From contig JACQEH010000256.1 in assembly GCA_016200675.1 (NCBI GenBank), positions 1 to 9,569 on the forward strand: a stretch of 9,569 nucleotides of DNA. Reading direction: 5' to 3'. The stretch comes from Chloroflexota bacterium (GTDB taxonomy: Bacteria; Chloroflexota; Limnocylindria; Limnocylindrales; CSP1-4). The notes under the pieces are model-generated. The model was not told the DNA's origin. It saw nothing but the letters and a program-made list of their open reading frames with translations, and ran no database searches. Made by a program: the position numbers and the translations under genes. Numbering within the stretch: the stretch's first letter is position 1; each line of letters starts with the position of its first letter. This document shows positions 1 through 6,623 of the stretch, in pieces.

Positions 1-2
1 TC

Positions 3-257
3 CTCGTCCTCGGGCCGGCGCTCGAGCCCGCGCGCGCGCAGGGCAAGCCCATCCGGATCGGCGAGATCAACTCGTACAGCGGGCTCGCCACCGTCTTCAC
101 CTTCCCGTACAAAGAAGGACTAGCGCTGGCCACCCAGGAGATCAACGACGCGGGCGGCGTCCTCGGCCGGCCGCTCGAGTTCATCCATCGCGACGACAAG
201 CTCAAGCCGGATGAGGCCGTGAAGGCCGCCCGCGAGCTCGTGCTCCAGGAGAAGGTC
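3..257 (+). CDS. ABC transporter substrate-binding protein, LivK-like, partial (both ends missing)
   Basis: The plus-strand frame starting at base 3 reads as the N-terminal part of a periplasmic binding protein of the branched-chain amino acid/amide (Peripla_BP_6, LivK-like) family. It begins inside a hydrophobic signal-peptide stretch (LVLGPALEPARAQG). The mature start follows as PIRIGEINSYSG, then an EGLALATQEINDAGGVLGRPLEF block and DEAVKAARELVLQEKV, all typical of the first lobe of this family. The true start codon lies left of the window. Family identity stops at about 257. The frame stays open to 599, but from there it is the antisense of pheA and a GC-rich repeat, so only about 85 of the usual 380-420 residues are present. 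Such proteins deliver amino acids, amides or other small ligands to an ABC permease; the ligand cannot be told from this fragment. The family call is firm, but its linkage to the rest of the window is doubtful. Confidence 0.75.
234..257. other. Junction between the ABC binding-protein fragment and truncated pheA (24-bp ambiguous overlap)
   Basis: On the plus strand these 24 bases read ELVLQEKV, the natural continuation of the binding-protein helix. On the minus strand they read as the DLLLEHEL helix of prephenate dehydratase. To the left only the transporter reading makes family sense, and to the right only the dehydratase reading does. The breakpoint therefore lies in or at the edge of this stretch. 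A short sequence shared by two convergent genes is the usual signature of a microhomology-mediated join, made by assembly, by amplification, or in the cell. Confidence 0.65.
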
Positions 258-452
258 GTAGACCTCACGCACGGTGCCGTTGAGGAGGTTCTCGATCGGA
301 ACCACCCCGGCGCCAGCCCGGCCGTCCGTCACCGCCGAGAAGACCTCCCGGAAGCTCCCGACCGGCAACCGCGCCACGTCGGCGTAGGCGGCGATGACGG
401 CATCCTCGGCGAACGCCCCGGGCTCCCCCGCGTAGGCGATCGGCGGGGTCAC
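234..452 (-). pseudogene. pheA: Prephenate dehydratase, N-terminal fragment, 3' truncated at the junction
   Basis: The minus-strand frame encodes the start of the prephenate dehydratase (PDT) catalytic domain, which converts prephenate to phenylpyruvate in phenylalanine synthesis. It opens with IAYAGEPGAFAEDAV, the family's first strand and helix. It continues with a segment ending GAGVVPIENLLNGTV, matching the family motif VVPIENSLEGSV, and with REVYDLLLEHEL. Only about 73 residues remain, whereas a full PDT with its C-terminal ACT domain is about 270-290. Past base 234 the reading is antisense to the transporter gene. I chose the GTG at 452, four codons before the first conserved strand; a GTG at 464 in the same frame is possible. 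No clear Shine-Dalgarno sequence precedes either, because a 107-bp repeat begins at 464. The gene may be intact in the organism and broken only in this contig. It is on the same strand as the BCAA operon and could be its last gene. Confidence 0.7.
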
Positions 453-463
453 CGGAGCGAGCA

Positions 464-570
464 CGTGAGCGAGCGCGCGGAGGCGCCAACGCCGCGCACG
501 GTCGCGATCACGGGCCGCCACGGGCTCGGCGCGGCCGGCAGCGCGGCCGGGCGCAAGGCGAAGCCGAGCA
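464..570. repeat. 107-bp direct repeat, copy 1 (abuts the pheA start)
   Basis: Bases 464-570 match 595-701 at 105 of 107 positions, counted by eye; the differences are at 520/651 and 527/658. The unit is extremely GC-rich and contains nested short inverted repeats: GCTCGGC at 524-530 pairs with GCCGAGC at 563-569, and CCGGC at 535-539 pairs with GCCGG at 546-550. The motif CGAGCACG(T/C)GAGCGAGCG occurs at 458-475 and again at 565-582, so the unit's first bases recur just after its end, as in a tandem arrangement. No transposase or terminal target duplication is visible. It looks like an intergenic REP/MITE-like element or a tandem duplication. Confidence 0.85.
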
Positions 571-594
571 CGCGAGCGAGCGCATGCCACCATG

Positions 595-701
595 CGTGAG
601 CGAGCGCGCGGAGGCGCCAACGCCGCGCACGGTCGCGATCACGGGCCGCCTCGGGCTTGGCGCGGCCGGCAGCGCGGCCGGGCGCAAGGCGAAGCCGAGC
701 A
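595..701. repeat. 107-bp direct repeat, copy 2 (overlaps the 3' end of the regulatory-domain gene)
   Basis: This is the second copy of the repeat at 464-570, offset by 131 bp and separated from it by 24 bp (571-594). It starts exactly at the codon after the last recognisable residue of the LeuA-like domain gene, and it supplies 20 in-frame codons plus a TGA stop (641-639, minus strand). The 524-530/563-569 stem becomes GCTTGGC/GCCGAGC here. That keeps pairing through a G-U wobble in plus-strand RNA but breaks it in minus-strand RNA. Confidence 0.85.
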
Positions 702-1073
702 GAGGGCCTCGATATAGGCCTCGATCGACGCCGCGATCGTGTTCGTGCTGGACGACGAGCCGCCGTACTCACCTTCCCCGCGAGCCCCCGTCGCCCCGGC
801 GGGCGGGCGGATCCGGACGGACACCAGGCCCTCCGCGTCCGGCCCTTCGGCCAGGGCACGAACCTCGTAGGCGACCAGCCGAGGGTGGCCGTCGAGGACC
901 TCGGCAAGGGCCTTGTCGACGGCGCCGAACAGGGCATCGACGGCGCCCGTGCCCTGCGACGAGGCCTGCCAGTGGTGATCGCCCGCCTCGATGACCACGG
1001 CGCCGCGGCTCTTGGTGTTGCTCCCGGACGTGACCGTCCAGCGGGTCAGGTGGAGGGCGTCTGGCTGGGGCAT
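639..1073 (-). CDS. Stand-alone LeuA allosteric/dimerisation domain protein (no catalytic barrel)
   Basis: This 144-aa protein consists of a single LeuA dimerisation-type domain (the domain that binds leucine in 2-isopropylmalate synthase) at about residues 6-124. Visible signatures are LTRWTVTSGSNTKSRGAVVIEA, GTGAVDALFGAVDKALAEVL (LeuA here: GNGPVDALFAAVDAAVQPVF), RLVAYEVRALAEG (LeuA: SYEIKAVSGG) and STNTIAASIEAYIEAL (LeuA: STNIIEASVEAYLAAV). There is no HMGL-like TIM barrel, so it cannot be a synthase. Its ATG is only 6 nt past the cimA stop, with GGGAGG about 10 nt upstream, so it should be co-translated with cimA. The GNGP of the two synthases is GTGA here, and residues 97-110 carry a Gly/Ser-rich loop. 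Residues 125-144 (Cys-, Arg- and Pro-rich) are encoded by the repeat and are probably not native. Likely roles are an accessory subunit or a leucine/isoleucine sensor for LeuA or CimA. An inert relic of a duplicated synthase is the alternative. Confidence 0.8.
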   Translation of the reverse strand: MPQPDALHLTRWTVTSGSNTKSRGAVVIEAGDHHWQASSQGTGAVDALFGAVDKALAEVLDGHPRLVAYEVRALAEGPDAEGLVSVRIRPPAGATGARGEGEYGGSSSSTNTIAASIEAYIEALCSASPCARPRCRPRQARGGP

Positions 1074-1079
1074 TCGGGG

Positions 1080-2738
1080 CTACCTCCCGGGGATGACGGT
1101 CGTGAAGTGGCGCTCGTCGCGGCGCCGGAGCTCGGCGCCGGACTTCCAGATGGCGTACTCGAGGCTGTCGGCCAGGGCGATCGCCGAGGCCGCGATGATG
1201 TTCGTGTCGGAGCCCATGGTGGACCATTCGCGGCCCCCATCGGCGGATTCGATGGTGACCCGCGTGCGCGCACCCGTGGCCGCGTCGGAGTCGAGGATCC
1301 GGACCTTGTAGTCGTAGAGGTGGACCGCATCGAGGACCGGGTAGAACGCCCCGAGCGCCTTCCGAAGCGCGGCATCGAGGGCGTTGACCGGCCCGTTGCC
1401 CTCGGCGGCCGTATGGAGCACCTCGCCGTCGACCTCGACCTTGACGGTCGCCTCGGCTCGCATCTCGCGGCCGTCGCGCTGCTCGACGAGGCAGGTGTAG
1501 TCGAGGACCTTGAACGGCGGCACGTACCCGGCCTGGTGGCGCCGGATGAGGAGCTCGAAGGACGCCTCGGCGCCTTCGAACGACAGGCCCTCGTGCTCGA
1601 GGCGCTTGATGAGCGTCGAGAGCTGCCGCGGGTCGACCCCTTCGAGGCGATGGCCGAGCTGCTCGGCCCGGATGGACGTGTTGGCCCGGCCACCGAGCTC
1701 GGAGACCACCAGCCGGCCCTCGTTGCCGACGGCCGCGGGCTCGATGTGCTGGTAGCTGCGCTCGACCTTGGCCACGGCCGCCCCGTGGACGCCGCCCTTG
1801 TGGGCGAAGGCGGACCGCCCGACATACGGCTGCCAGTCATTCGGGGCGAGGTTGGCGATCTCGGCGACGGATCTGGAGAGCTCGGTGAGGTGGGTCAGGT
1901 CGCCACCGCCGGCGGGCACGAGCGGCAGCTCCGTCTTGAGGGCGAGGTTGGCCAGGATCGAGACCATGTTGGCGTTGCCGCAGCGCTCGCCATAGCCGTT
2001 GATGGTGGCCTGGACGTGGCGGATCCCGGCCTGGACCGCCGCGATCGAGTTGGCCACCGCCAGCTCCGCGTCGTTGTGGGTGTGGATGCCCCACGTCACG
2101 TCCGGCGCGCCGGCGTCGGCGCCGAGCGCCGCCTGCGTCTCGGCGAGGACCTCGAGGAGCCGGCTCGTGAGCGTCCCGCCGTTGGTATCGCACAGGACGA
2201 GCGTCCGGGCGCCGGCGTCGCGCGCGGCCCGCAGGGTCGCGAGCGCATAGGCGGGATCCGCCGCATGGCCATCGAAGAAGTGCTCGGCGTCGTAGACCAG
2301 CTCCCGGCCGTGCTCGACAATGAACCGGACACTGTCCGCCACCATGTCCAGGTTCTCGGCCGGCGTCGCCCCCAGGACCTCGGTCACGTGCAGCAGCCAG
2401 CTCTTGCCGAAGATCGTCACCACCGGCGTCTCGGCCTTCACCAGCTCCTGGAGATTCGGGTCCTTGGCCGCGGTGTTGGAGCGGTGGCGGGTGGACCCGA
2501 AGGCGGCCAGCTTCGCCGTCCGCCAGGTCAGCGTCCGGGCCTGCCGGAAGAACTCGATGTCCTTGGGGTTCGAGCCGGGCCAGCCACCCTCGATGTAGGG
2601 CATGCCGTACTCGTCGAGCATCCGGGCGACGCGGAGCTTGTCGGCGAGGGAGAGGGTGACGTTCTCGCCCTGGGTCCCGTCTCGGAGGGTGGTGTCGTAG
2701 AGGATGACCGGGACGTCCGGCCCGGTCGAGGGATTCAT
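1080..2738 (-). CDS. cimA: (R)-citramalate synthase
   Basis: Condenses pyruvate and acetyl-CoA to (R)-citramalate, the first step of the threonine-independent route to 2-oxobutyrate and isoleucine. The protein is 552 aa, complete, and of the LeuA-related type known from Geobacter and cyanobacteria. Residues 14-24, YDTTLRDGTQG, are the barrel's first motif, with the GTQGE form typical of citramalate synthases where LeuA has GEQAPG. WGIHTHNDAELAVANS (216-231) carries the metal-binding HxH, NGYGERCGNAN (247-257) follows, and AFAHKGGVHGAAV (310-322) and SELGGRANT (346-354) complete the catalytic part. A C-terminal LeuA-type allosteric domain spans about 408-532, with EGNGPVNALDAAL and TNIIAASAIALAD. 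AGGAG lies about 9 nt before the ATG, and leuB ends 35 nt upstream. Aconitase-type LeuCD (outside the window) and LeuB would process its product. Family placement is strong; true substrate preference would need an assay. Confidence 0.92.
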   Translation of the reverse strand: MNPSTGPDVPVILYDTTLRDGTQGENVTLSLADKLRVARMLDEYGMPYIEGGWPGSNPKDIEFFRQARTLTWRTAKLAAFGSTRHRSNTAAKDPNLQELVKAETPVVTIFGKSWLLHVTEVLGATPAENLDMVADSVRFIVEHGRELVYDAEHFFDGHAADPAYALATLRAARDAGARTLVLCDTNGGTLTSRLLEVLAETQAALGADAGAPDVTWGIHTHNDAELAVANSIAAVQAGIRHVQATINGYGERCGNANMVSILANLALKTELPLVPAGGGDLTHLTELSRSVAEIANLAPNDWQPYVGRSAFAHKGGVHGAAVAKVERSYQHIEPAAVGNEGRLVVSELGGRANTSIRAEQLGHRLEGVDPRQLSTLIKRLEHEGLSFEGAEASFELLIRRHQAGYVPPFKVLDYTCLVEQRDGREMRAEATVKVEVDGEVLHTAAEGNGPVNALDAALRKALGAFYPVLDAVHLYDYKVRILDSDAATGARTRVTIESADGGREWSTMGSDTNIIAASAIALADSLEYAIWKSGAELRRRDERHFTTVIPGR

Positions 2739-2773
2739 GGAAGGTGGCTCCTGCGGTCGAAGGTCGGGGTGGA

Positions 2774-3934
2774 TCAGGCGGGGCCGGCGGCGACCGACGT
2801 GGCCGCCGCCCGGCGAATGGAGATCCGTTCGATCACCGCATCGGCCATCGCCCGCGTCCCGACGTGACGGAGGCCGTCCAAGTCGGCCGACGTGGCCCCG
2901 GCGGGCACGAGGTCGCGGGTCCGGAAGCCGTCATCGAGGGCTGCGCCGACGGCCGCCTCGACCGCATGGGCGGCGGCCTCGAGCCCGAGCGACCAGCGCA
3001 GGAGCATCGCCGTCGAGAGGATCGTCCCGAGCGGATTGGCGACGTCCCTGCCGGCGATGTCGGGGGCCGAGCCGTGGATGGGCTCGTACAGGCCGAAGCG
3101 GCCGTGGGCCGTCCGCCGCTCCCCCAGCGACGCGGACGGCAGCATGCCGAGGCTGCCGGCCAGGACCGCGGCCTCGTCCGACAGGATGTCGCCGAAGAGG
3201 TTCTCGGTGACGAGGACGTCGAACGCGGCCGGCTGCTTGACCAGGAGCATCGCGCAGGAGTCGACCAGCTGGTGGCCGACAACGACGGACGGGTACTCGC
3301 CCCGGAGCTCGTCGACGACCTTCCGCCACAGCCGCGACGTGGCCAGGACGTTCGCCTTGTCGACGCTCGTCAGCTTTCCGCGGCGGCCCTGGGCGAGCTC
3401 GAACGCGAGGCGGACGACCCGTCGGATCTCCGCCTCCGTGTACCACAGCGTGTCGACCGCGACCCGCCCGTCAGACGTGACGCGCTCCTCCGAGGGCCGG
3501 CCGAAGTAGAGGCCCGAGGTCAGCTCCCGGACGATGAGCAGGTCCACGCCGGCGAGCAGCTCCGGCCGCAGCGGCGACGAGGGGATGAGGGCCGGATGGA
3601 CGGTCACCGGCCGGAGGTTGGCGAAGAGCTCGAGGCCGCCGCGCAGGGCGAAGAGCGCCTGTTCCGGCCGGACACGGGCGTTCGGGTCGTCCCATCGGGG
3701 GCCACCGACCGCGCCCAGGAGGATGGCATCCGCGGCGCCCGCGGCCTCCACGTCCTCGGCCCGGATTGCGGCGCCATAGGCGTCGATGCCGGCGCCGCCG
3801 GCCACGACTTCGATCCACTCGACGCCGAATCCGAAGGCGTTCCCGGCCGCTTCGAGCACGCGTCGAGCCGCCTCCACGACCTCCGGCCCGACGCCGTCGC
3901 CGGGGATGGCCGCGAGCCGGTACGTGCCGCCCAC
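2774..3934 (-). CDS. leuB: 3-isopropylmalate dehydrogenase
   Basis: NAD-dependent oxidative decarboxylation of (2R,3S)-3-isopropylmalate to 4-methyl-2-oxopentanoate, the third step of leucine synthesis. The same enzyme type commonly acts on 3-methylmalate in the citramalate route. It has 386 aa, slightly longer than the usual 350-370. Motifs in order are AAIPGDGVGPEVV (8-20), LLGAVGGPRWDD (72-83), LRPVTVHP (107-114), RELTSGLYFGRP (136-147), SVDKANVLATSRLWRKVV (190-207), LVTENLFGDILSDEAA (241-256) and EPIHGSAPDIAGRDVANP (284-301). The catalytic Lys193, the metal-binding Asp residues of the GDILSDEA block and the NAD-binding HGSAPDIAG are all present. The start is a GTG inside TAGTG, which overlaps the leuA stop by one base; GAGGAG lies just upstream inside leuA. 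It follows leuA directly with no leuC or leuD between, unlike the enteric order. Confidence 0.95.
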   Translation of the reverse strand: MGGTYRLAAIPGDGVGPEVVEAARRVLEAAGNAFGFGVEWIEVVAGGAGIDAYGAAIRAEDVEAAGAADAILLGAVGGPRWDDPNARVRPEQALFALRGGLELFANLRPVTVHPALIPSSPLRPELLAGVDLLIVRELTSGLYFGRPSEERVTSDGRVAVDTLWYTEAEIRRVVRLAFELAQGRRGKLTSVDKANVLATSRLWRKVVDELRGEYPSVVVGHQLVDSCAMLLVKQPAAFDVLVTENLFGDILSDEAAVLAGSLGMLPSASLGERRTAHGRFGLYEPIHGSAPDIAGRDVANPLGTILSTAMLLRWSLGLEAAAHAVEAAVGAALDDGFRTRDLVPAGATSADLDGLRHVGTRAMADAVIERISIRRAAATSVAAGPA

Positions 3935-5574
3935 TACGGCAGCTCCTCGGCGGTCCGCTGGGCGACGAAGGCCGGCGAGGCCGGCCCGATCTCGGCGCCG
4001 TGCAGCTTGTTGACGGCCGCGAGGTAGGCCTCAACCGAGGCCTCGATGATGTTCGTCGACAGCCCGTGTCCAGAAACCACGAGGGCGCCCGGGCCGTCGT
4101 CGGACGACCGCCGGCAGCGGACGAGGACCCGGCCCTGGGCATCTTCGCCGCCGGAGACCGCCTTGATCTCGTAGCTCTCGAGGACCGGATGCCAGCCGAA
4201 GACCGGCTGGACCGCGGCGTCCACCGCGGCGAAGAGGGCATCCACGGGCCCGTTGCCGATGGCGGCCTCGGCCCGCTCCGTGTCGGCGACGGCGAGTGAG
4301 ACCATCCCCGTCGCCTTGCCGGCGTGCGACGAGGTCACGTTCCAGCCCTCGAGGCGGACGGCCTGGGGGACCTCGGCGACCCGCTGCTCGACGAGGGCGT
4401 GGAGGTCCGCGTCGGTGACCTCCTTCTTGGCGTCGGCCAGAGCGACCGCCGCGCGGTAGAGCTCGTCGAGGGCCTCGCCATCGACCTCGTGGCCGAGCTG
4501 GCGGAGCTTCTGCTGGAGGCCGCGCCGCCCCGACAGCTTGCCGATGGTCAGCTGGCTCCCGGTCAGCCCCACCGACTGGGGAGTCATGATCTCGTAGGTC
4601 AGGGGATTCTTGATCACGCCGTCCTGGTGGATCCCGGATTCGTGGGCGAAGGCGTTGCCCCCGACGATCGCCTTGTTGGGCTGGACGGCAAAGCCGGTGA
4701 GGTAGCTGACCAGTCGCGAGGCGGCCGTGATCTGCTCGGTCTGGATGCCGGCGGCGAAGCCCGGGAACTGGGTGGGGCGCGTCCGGAGGGCCATGACGAC
4801 CTCCTCGAGCGACGCGTTGCCGGCCCGCTCGCCCAGGCCGTTGATCGTGACCTCCACCTGGCGGGCGCCGGCCTGGACCGCCGCCAGGGTATTGGCCGTG
4901 GCGAGGCCGAGGTCGTTGTGGCAGTGGACGCTGATCGTGGCCTGCTCGCCGACGAGCTGCACGGCCCGCCCGACGAGGGCCCCGAACTCGGCCGGGATCG
5001 CGTAGCCGACGGTGTCCGGGATGTTGATGGTCGAGGCGCCGGCCTCGACGACGGCCTCGTAGACCTGCATGAGGAAGTCGACGTCCGTTCGGGAGGCGTC
5101 CTCGGCCGAGAACTCGATCTCGGCATCGCGGCCCAGCTCCTTGCGGCCGTGGCGGACCCAGCGAACGGCTTCGGCGAGTGCCTCCTCGCGCGAGATCCGG
5201 AGCTTGTGCTTGAGGTGGATGTCGCTGGTGGCGATAAAGACGTGGAGGTGGGGCCTCTCGGCGACCTTGATCGCCTCGATCGCCCGCTGGGGATCGCCAT
5301 CGCGACAGCGCGCGAGGGCCGCCACCGCGATCCCGCCCTTCGTCTCCTGGGCGATGCGCCGAACGGCCTCGAAATCGCCGGGGGAAGCGGCAGGGAAGCC
5401 GGCCTCGATGACGTCCACCTTGAGCCGCGCCAGCTGCCGCGCGACCTCGAGCTTCTCAGCCGCGGTCAGGCCGGCGCCAGGCGCCTGCTCGCCGTCGCGG
5501 AGGGTCGTGTCGAAGATCCGGACGGTACCCGCCGGGACGAACGGCCCCGACGGGCGAGGTACGGCGGCCGCCAT
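3934..5574 (-). CDS. leuA: 2-isopropylmalate synthase
   Basis: Catalyses acetyl-CoA + 2-oxoisovalerate to 2-isopropylmalate, the committed and leucine-inhibited step of leucine synthesis. It is 546 aa, of the Escherichia coli-like LeuA type. The barrel starts with RIFDTTLRDGEQAPGAG (19-35) and continues with EAGFPAASPGDFEA (57-70), EFSAEDASRTD (154-164), SVHCHNDLGLATANT (215-229, with metal ligands His217 and His219), INGLGERAGNASLEE (244-258) and HESGIHQDG (311-319). The C-terminal leucine-binding dimerisation domain covers about 405-522, with GNGPVDALFAAVD (440-452) and STNIIEASVEAYLAAV (506-521). The ATG overlaps the ilvC stop (TGATG). A frame continuing further upstream is open only because it reads through ilvC in another phase. 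It works with LeuCD (not in the window) and the adjacent LeuB. Confidence 0.95.
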   Translation of the reverse strand: MAAAVPRPSGPFVPAGTVRIFDTTLRDGEQAPGAGLTAAEKLEVARQLARLKVDVIEAGFPAASPGDFEAVRRIAQETKGGIAVAALARCRDGDPQRAIEAIKVAERPHLHVFIATSDIHLKHKLRISREEALAEAVRWVRHGRKELGRDAEIEFSAEDASRTDVDFLMQVYEAVVEAGASTINIPDTVGYAIPAEFGALVGRAVQLVGEQATISVHCHNDLGLATANTLAAVQAGARQVEVTINGLGERAGNASLEEVVMALRTRPTQFPGFAAGIQTEQITAASRLVSYLTGFAVQPNKAIVGGNAFAHESGIHQDGVIKNPLTYEIMTPQSVGLTGSQLTIGKLSGRRGLQQKLRQLGHEVDGEALDELYRAAVALADAKKEVTDADLHALVEQRVAEVPQAVRLEGWNVTSSHAGKATGMVSLAVADTERAEAAIGNGPVDALFAAVDAAVQPVFGWHPVLESYEIKAVSGGEDAQGRVLVRCRRSSDDGPGALVVSGHGLSTNIIEASVEAYLAAVNKLHGAEIGPASPAFVAQRTAEELP

Positions 5575-6623
5575 CAGCGGCCGCCCGTCGATTGCTCGGC
5601 CGCTGCCTGGGCCTCGCCCGCCCGGACGACGACCGGGTTGAGGAACTGCATCTGGGCCCGGAGGTCCGCCCCGACCTGCTCGATCTGGTGGTTGCGATCC
5701 CGCTCTCGCAGGCGCCGGAACTCGGCCCCGCCGGCCTCCTGCTCGGCGATCCAGCGGTCCGCGAAGGAGCCGCTCTGGATGTCGGCCAGGACGTCCTTCA
5801 TGGCCGCCTTGACACCCTCCGCAACGCGCGGTCCGGAGACGTAGTCGCCGTACTCGGCGGTGTCGCTGACGCTGAAGCGCATGAAGTTGAGGCCGCCCCG
5901 GTACATGAGGTCGACGATGAGCTTGAGCTCGTGCATCGTCTCGAAGTAGGCAAGCTCGGGCTGGTAGCCGGCCTCGACCAGGGTCTCGAAGGCGGCCTTG
6001 ATGAGGGCCGAGACGCCGCCGCACAGGAGGGCCTGCTCACCGAAGAGATCGGTCTCGGTCTCCTCCTTGAACGTTGTCTCGAGGACGCCGGCCCGGGTCG
6101 CGCCGAGGGCCCGGGCGTAGGCGAGCGTGCGCGCCCGGGCGGTGCCCGACGCGTCCTGCTCCACGGCGAAGAGGGCCGGCACGCCGCCGCCGGCCTGGTA
6201 GACGCTCCGCAGGAGGTGCCCCGGCCCCTTGGGCGCCACCATCCCGACGTCGATCGTCGACGGCGGCCGGATCCGGGCGAACCGGATGTTGAAGCCGTGG
6301 GCGAACATCAGGAGGGCCCCCGGCCGGAGATTCGGCTCGATCTCGGCGTCGTACACCGCCTTCTGGGCCGTATCCGGGACGAGGATCATCACGATGTCGG
6401 CGGCCTTGACGGCCTCGGCGACGGTCCGGACCTCGAGCCCCGCCCCCTGCGCGAGGGCCCGGCTCTTCGAGCCCTCGGCCAGGCCCACGATCACCTTGAC
6501 CCCCGATTCGTGGAGGTTGAGGGCGTGGGCGTGGCCCTGGCTGCCGTAGCCGATGATCGCCACCGTCTGGCCGTCCAGCGCGGTGGCGTCGACGTCGTTG
6601 TCGTAGTACATCCGCGCCGTCAT
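5574..6623 (-). CDS. ilvC: Ketol-acid reductoisomerase, class I (NADP-type)
   Basis: Isomerises and reduces 2-acetolactate or 2-aceto-2-hydroxybutyrate to the dihydroxyacids of valine/leucine and isoleucine synthesis. It is 349 aa, the short class I length. The N-terminal Rossmann domain shows IGYGSQGHAHALNL (24-37), and the loop after the second strand, GSKSR (51-55), has the Ser-rich form usually linked to NADPH. FAHGFNI (107-113) and VAPKGPGHLLR (129-139, catalytic Lys132) follow. The knotted C-terminal domain carries the two-Mg ligands Asp192 and Glu196 in TDLFGEQ, and Glu228 and Glu232 in FETMHELK. Residues 330-349 are an Ala/Gln-rich tail without recognisable motifs. The ATG overlaps the ilvN stop (ATGA), so translation is probably coupled to the upstream genes. 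Confidence 0.96.
   Translation of the reverse strand: MTARMYYDNDVDATALDGQTVAIIGYGSQGHAHALNLHESGVKVIVGLAEGSKSRALAQGAGLEVRTVAEAVKAADIVMILVPDTAQKAVYDAEIEPNLRPGALLMFAHGFNIRFARIRPPSTIDVGMVAPKGPGHLLRSVYQAGGGVPALFAVEQDASGTARARTLAYARALGATRAGVLETTFKEETETDLFGEQALLCGGVSALIKAAFETLVEAGYQPELAYFETMHELKLIVDLMYRGGLNFMRFSVSDTAEYGDYVSGPRVAEGVKAAMKDVLADIQSGSFADRWIAEQEAGGAEFRRLRERDRNHQIEQVGADLRAQMQFLNPVVVRAGEAQAAAEQSTGGR

Noticed and set aside
219..599. Apparent extension of the transporter fragment as a fusion protein to 599
   Set aside because: Beyond about 257 this frame is antisense of pheA followed by the repeat, and the residues no longer resemble the binding-protein family.
464..701. CRISPR array
   Set aside because: There are only two units of 107 bp with a 24-bp gap, far outside CRISPR repeat and spacer proportions, and no cas genes are present.
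464..701. Insertion sequence remnant
   Set aside because: No transposase reading frame, no clear terminal inverted repeats at the copy ends and no target duplication could be found by eye. A non-autonomous or REP-like element remains possible.
449..937. 162-codon minus-strand frame overlapping the regulatory-domain gene
   Set aside because: It is in another phase from the frame that carries the LeuA-like motifs, and it consists of Arg/Pro/Ala-rich shadow sequence plus both repeat copies.
657..2867. A 736-codon open frame on the plus strand, antisense to cimA and the regulatory-domain gene
   Set aside because: It is the GC-rich antisense shadow of two well-supported genes: Arg/Gly/Val/Asp-rich with no recognisable domain. 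The minus-strand reading has full family motifs.
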